A stretch of 64,000 nt of DNA, taken from assembly GCA_963740835.1 (NCBI GenBank), contig CAVUFH010000003.1, forward strand, positions 186,001 to 250,000, given 5' to 3'. The notes below the pieces were generated by a model. That model was not told where the DNA came from. It worked only from the letters and a program-made list of their open reading frames with translations, and ran no database searches. The translations under genes and the position numbers were made by a program. Below, one piece after another: positions 60,052-64,000 of the stretch; positions within the stretch are counted from its first letter, which is position 1; each line of letters opens with the position of its first letter. This stretch comes from CAVUFH01 sp963740835. Lineage in GTDB: Bacteria > Actinomycetota > Acidimicrobiia > IMCC26256 > PALSA-610.

Positions 60052-60909
60052 GTCGGCGCTCCGGAGGCGAGGATGCGCCGCATCCACCACGCGCCCGACG
60101 AGCTCGAGCGCGATGCCGGCGAGCGCGCACATCCGACCGGCCGCGGTGCCGAACAGCGCATCGGCGGCCCGTCGGTCCATGACGATGGAGAACGCGAGGT
60201 AGACGAGCGGTCCGAGCCCGACGACGAGCGCGGAATAGCGGGCCTGGGCGGAGAGCGCGTGCGCCTCCGCGACGACCGCGAGTCGGTCGCGCAGGGACGC
60301 GGCCAAGCTGTCGAGCGCCTCCGCCGCCCGACCGCCGACGTCGTGCGCGACCGCCAGTGCGCCCGCGGCGGAACTGGCGCCCGCCGCGACCCGTTCCGCG
60401 GCCCACGACGCAAGCGCGGCGGGAATCGGTGCGCCGAGCTCGACGCGTGACTGCACGCGCGCGAAGTCGCCGGTGAGGGGGCCACCGTCGACCCCGAGCC
60501 ATGCGATCGCACTCGCGACCGTGCCACCGGCGCGCAGCTCCGCGGCGACGCGCTCGAGCGTGTCCGGCACCGCCGCCGTGACCGCACGCGCCCGCCGATG
60601 CCGCATCGTGTGGAGCGCGATCGGGCCGCCGGCGACGATCGTGAGCACCGCGCCGCACCCGATCGGCACGCCGAGAGCGATCCCGACGACACCCACGACG
60701 AACGCGCTCGAGCAGCCAGACGTGCACGACCTGCTCGGGCGCGCGGTCGATCGCCGCCGCGTCGAGCATGCGCGCGAGCCGGATGCGCAGCACGCGCGGG
60801 AGCCGCGCCGGCTCGGACCGGCGCATGCGATCGATCACGGCGAACCGCCGGGCGCGCCGCGCGAGCCAGGAGCTGACGCCGCTTCCGAACAGCGCGATGG
60901 CGATGGTTG

Positions 60910-60913
<4 letters not shown>
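60048..60913 (-). CDS. tadB: Type II secretion F-domain protein TadB, two frameshifts
   Basis: The N-terminal frame from GTG 60913 reads VTTIAIALFGSGVSSWLARRA and EQVVHVWLL. Near 60709 it moves to AFVVGVVGIALGVPIGCGAVL and the T2SF core VPDTLERVAAELRAGGTVAS. Near 60094 it shifts again to WWMRRILASGAPT with a stop at 60048. Removing one G at each place gives 287 codons plus stop exactly, with GTGA overlap to tadC. This supports two separate base insertions. Inner-membrane platform partner of TadC. Confidence 0.83.
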
Positions 60914-62090
<1,177 letters not shown>

Positions 62091-62094
<4 letters not shown>

Positions 62095-62789
62095 GCGGCC
62101 CGGCCCTCCCGTCCGGAACAGCCCACGCGAGCCAGGACTTCGCGGGCGGGCTTGGCGAGCGCGTCCGGGAGCCGAACCGGGAACACACCGGCATCGACGA
62201 CGCGCGCCACCGAGGACCGAACGGACACCGTCGCGAGCACCGGGAGGCCGAGCACGTCGGCGACGTCGCGCGCGCCGAGCGCGCGCCCGGACTCCTCGAC
62301 GAGAACCACGCCGGTCGCGCGGGCGGTCGGCGCCATGCGCACCGCGCGGCGGAGCGCGAGGTAGCAGCCGCGCACGACGAGGACCGTCGCATCGGCGACG
62401 TCGAGCAGCGCTTCGAGCGGCGCGGCTTCGGGGACGCCGACGTCCACGACGGTCGGTGCGGGGTGCTCGCGCAGCGCGACACCGAGCGCGGCGCCGACTT
62501 CCGGCGGTACATCGGTGAGGTCCTCGCGGCCGGCCGGGAGCAAGGTGACACCGTGCGCCGCAGGCAACCCGAGCCGTTCCAAGGCGTCGACGGGCGCGTC
62601 GACGCCGACGCCCAACCACTCGCGCAGCCCCGTAGGCGGGTCGGCCGCGAGACCGAGGATCGACGGCTGATCACCGTCGAGATCGGCGAGCCGAACCCCT
62701 TCGATACCTCGCGCGAGCGACAACGCGCACGCGGCCGCGAACACGGACGTTCCCGAGCCGCCTTTCGGCGACCAACAACAGACGAGCAC
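62091..62789 (-). CDS. CpaE/Ssd-like ParA-family protein
   Basis: 232 residues from GTG 62789 behind GGGAGGGG; an upstream ATG at 62825 is possible. CCWSPKGGSGTSVFAAACAL has the deviant Walker A lysine early, but the second P-loop lysine is replaced (GSGTS). LADLDGDQPSILGL and VDVGVPEAAPLEALL follow, with LVVRGCYLALR. Such proteins localise tad machinery. ATP hydrolysis is uncertain because of the missing lysine. First gene of the operon. Confidence 0.78.
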
Positions 62790-62951
62790 GACCCCTCCCG
62801 TAATGAGCGAGACCCCAAAGGACATTGGGGAGCGTGTCGTGAAGTCGCGATCGGTCCTGTGCGAGTGCACGGTGATGCCGAAGATCTGCGCCCGAAGCGA
62901 CGGGCGAGAAACGCGAAAGACACGCCGGGGAAGGGCGGGGGAAGTCCCGAC

Positions 62952-62980
62952 AAGCTATGGCCTCGACGCGTACGCGTCAA
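62952..62980 (-). promoter_or_regulatory. tad operon promoter with embedded 14-bp palindrome
   Basis: On the minus strand TTGACG (62980 to 62975), a 17-base spacer and TAGCTT (62957 to 62952), close to sigma-70 consensus. The spacer and part of the -35 form the perfect palindrome GACGCGTACGCGTC (62965-62978), a likely operator. Confidence 0.65.
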
Positions 62981-62995
62981 GGGGTGCACGACTTC

Positions 62996-63001
62996 TACGC
63001 T
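62996..63001 (+). promoter_or_regulatory. -10 hexamer TACGCT for the HAD phosphatase gene
   Basis: TAnnnT element eight bases before the ATG at 63010, in the divergent gap shared with the tad promoter. Confidence 0.35.
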
Positions 63002-63009
63002 ACTGAGCG

Positions 63010-63807
63010 ATGGAGGCGGCGTTCTTCGATCTCGACAAGACGATCATCGCGACCAGTTCGGTGATGGCGCTCGGCGGTCCGCTGTACCGCGAAGGACTCA
63101 TCTCCAAGCGCACGATCGTGCGCGGCATCTACGCGCAACTCGTCTACATGGTCGTCGGCGCCGACGAAGAGAAGATGGAACGCATGCGCGAAGCGATGCT
63201 CACGCTCACGAAGGGCTGGGACCACGCGCGCGTCAAGGAGATCGTGCGCGAGACGCTCGACCAGGTCATCACGCCCGTCATCTACGCCGAAGCGTTAGAG
63301 CTCATCGAGGAGCACAAGCGCGCCGGACGCAAGACCGTGATCATCTCTTCGTCACCGATCGAGACCGTCGAGGCGATCGGTGAGCACCTCGGCGTGGATG
63401 ACGTCATCGCGAGCCGGGCTCGCATCGGCCCCGACGGCCGTTACACCGGCGAGCTCGAGTTCTACGCGTACGGAGCGCACAAGGCGGAAGCCATTCGCGA
63501 GATGGCGGTGCGCGAAGGCATCGATCTCGCGCGCAGCTACGGCTACTCCGACTCGATCACGGATCTCCCGATGCTCGAGCTCGTCGGCAACCCGGTCGCG
63601 GTCAACCCCGACAAGGAACTGGCGCGAGTGGCGCGCGATCGCGAGTGGGAGACGGTCACGTTCGAGCGACCGGTTCGGCTCCGCGATCGAGTGCCGGTGC
63701 CACCGAAGGGTCCGACGATCGCGGCCGGAAGTGCACTCGCAGCCGTGGGCACCGGCTTCGCCGTCTACATGTGGTTGCGGCGCCGGAGCGAGACGGCGCG
63801 CGCCTGA
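63010..63807 (+). CDS. HAD-IB family phosphatase with C-terminal membrane helix
   Basis: 265 residues. HAD motif I is AAFFDLDKTIIATSS, motif II VIISSSPIETV and motif IV YGYSDSITDLPMLELVG, with HKAEAI before it. Similar to SerB-like/HAD-IB proteins next to tad genes (Rv3661 type). A C-terminal hydrophobic helix (IAAGSALAAVGTGFAVYMWL) with a basic tail suggests membrane association. Substrate uncertain: phosphoserine-like or a lipid phosphate. Confidence 0.85.
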   Translation: MEAAFFDLDKTIIATSSVMALGGPLYREGLISKRTIVRGIYAQLVYMVVGADEEKMERMREAMLTLTKGWDHARVKEIVRETLDQVITPVIYAEALELIEEHKRAGRKTVIISSSPIETVEAIGEHLGVDDVIASRARIGPDGRYTGELEFYAYGAHKAEAIREMAVREGIDLARSYGYSDSITDLPMLELVGNPVAVNPDKELARVARDREWETVTFERPVRLRDRVPVPPKGPTIAAGSALAAVGTGFAVYMWLRRRSETARA

Positions 63808-63813
63808 GCCGAG

Positions 63814-63888
63814 CTACGCGCTGCGGACCTTCTTGGCGAGCAGGGCACCGAGCGCGACCAGGACGACGAGCAACAGCAGTTTCTTCAC
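63814..63888 (-). CDS. 24-residue membrane microprotein
   Basis: GTG at 63888 behind a near-perfect GGAGGAGGATCC site, 24 codons: KKLLLLVVLVALGALLAKK then VRSA, stop at 63814. One hydrophobic helix between lysine pairs. It resembles the N-terminus of DLW-39 family peptides but lacks their tail. Convergent with the HAD gene. Confidence 0.6.
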   Translation of the reverse strand: MKKLLLLVVLVALGALLAKKVRSA

Positions 63889-63945
63889 GGATCCTCCTCC
63901 GGAATGCGGCGCTCGGAGACTAGCGATTCGCGATGCGTCCCCGCG

Positions 63946-64000
63946 TCAGGGATTGCGCCAGTTGACGAGCAACATCGTCGCGTCGTCGTGCAAGGGTGCG
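63946..64000 (-). CDS. PP2C-type phosphatase, C-terminal end only
   Basis: Seventeen codons before the right edge read ALHDDATMLLVNWRNP-like, with stop at 63946. HDDATMLLV is the usual last strand of SpoIIE/PP2C serine phosphatases. The rest is outside the window. Confidence 0.45.
   Translation of the reverse strand, partial: APLHDDATMLLVNWRNP

Overview
The window looks like a chromosomal stretch of a GC-rich actinobacterium, probably of the Acidimicrobiia or a neighbouring uncultured lineage. This is inferred from gene content, not from a marker gene. Pointers are the disA-radA pair, the DUF2342 metalloprotease next to tilS-hpt-ftsH, a sigR/rsrA-type sigma/anti-sigma pair, a folate-pantothenate-NAD block in the order usual for actinobacteria, an actinobacterial tad operon beside a DUF1998 helicase, and a potassium-independent H+-pyrophosphatase. 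No phage, IS element, integron, rRNA or CRISPR array was seen. There is one tRNA (Thr, anticodon CGU).

Layout. 1-3.1 kb (minus): cysS (cut by the left edge), ispF, ispD and a PIN/TRAM membrane protein. 3.2-10.7 kb: a Crp-type regulator (+), then dienelactone hydrolase, disA, radA, an LppM-like lipoprotein and clpC (all minus). 10.9-12.7 kb (+): an 81-bp tandem repeat running into a polyprenyl diphosphate synthase, then a SnoaL-like protein. 12.7-15.9 kb (minus): acetyltransferase, hydrolase, acyltransferase-like and epimerase-like genes. 15.9-30.8 kb is one long minus-strand block, read DUF2342 protease, tilS, hpt, ftsH, folE, folP, an 80-bp repeat array, a phosphatase-like gene, folB, folK, a DUF2520 gene, panC, nadB, nadC, coaX, lysS. 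30.8-38.5 kb: small membrane protein, rsrA-type anti-sigma factor, sigR-type sigma factor, threonine aldolase, FadR-type regulator, 2-oxoglutarate oxygenase-like gene, SDR, a duplicated cysteine-rich protein and a divergent TetR gene. 38.5-48.5 kb: tRNA-Thr, holB, tmk, MFS transporter, topA, dedA, hppA, DtxR/MntR. 48.6-54.5 kb: two KimA-like potassium/amino-acid permeases facing two TrkA-type RCK proteins, then an OB-fold protein. 54.5-64 kb: lipoprotein, LCP ligase, DEAD/DEAH helicase, a complete minus-strand tad operon, a HAD-IB phosphatase, a 24-residue membrane peptide and the tail of a probable PP2C phosphatase.

Functional threads. Isoprenoid synthesis (ispD, ispF, polyprenyl synthase), folate (folE, folP, folB, folK), NAD (nadB, nadC) and pantothenate/CoA (panC, coaX) are represented. 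DisA, two KimA-like permeases and two TrkA-type gating proteins suggest c-di-AMP-controlled potassium balance. The tad genes encode a secretion ATPase, two inner-membrane platform proteins, a pilin-like peptide and two TadE-like proteins.

Two features stand out. First, both tandem arrays (80 bp after folP, 81/80 bp before the polyprenyl synthase) are built around start codons. In the folP array each unit is a complete 27-residue mini-ORF whose stop overlaps the next start by ATGA, so six mini-ORFs link folP to the next gene in perfect coupling register. Second, at least thirteen single-base-type frameshifts interrupt otherwise well-conserved genes, several of them normally essential (ispD, folK, nadC, tilS, holB). 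I read most of these as sequencing or assembly indels, and they create false gene fusions (folK/DUF2520, tadB/tadC). Many starts lie 6-8 nt behind a TAnnnT -10 hexamer, which suggests frequent leaderless transcription.
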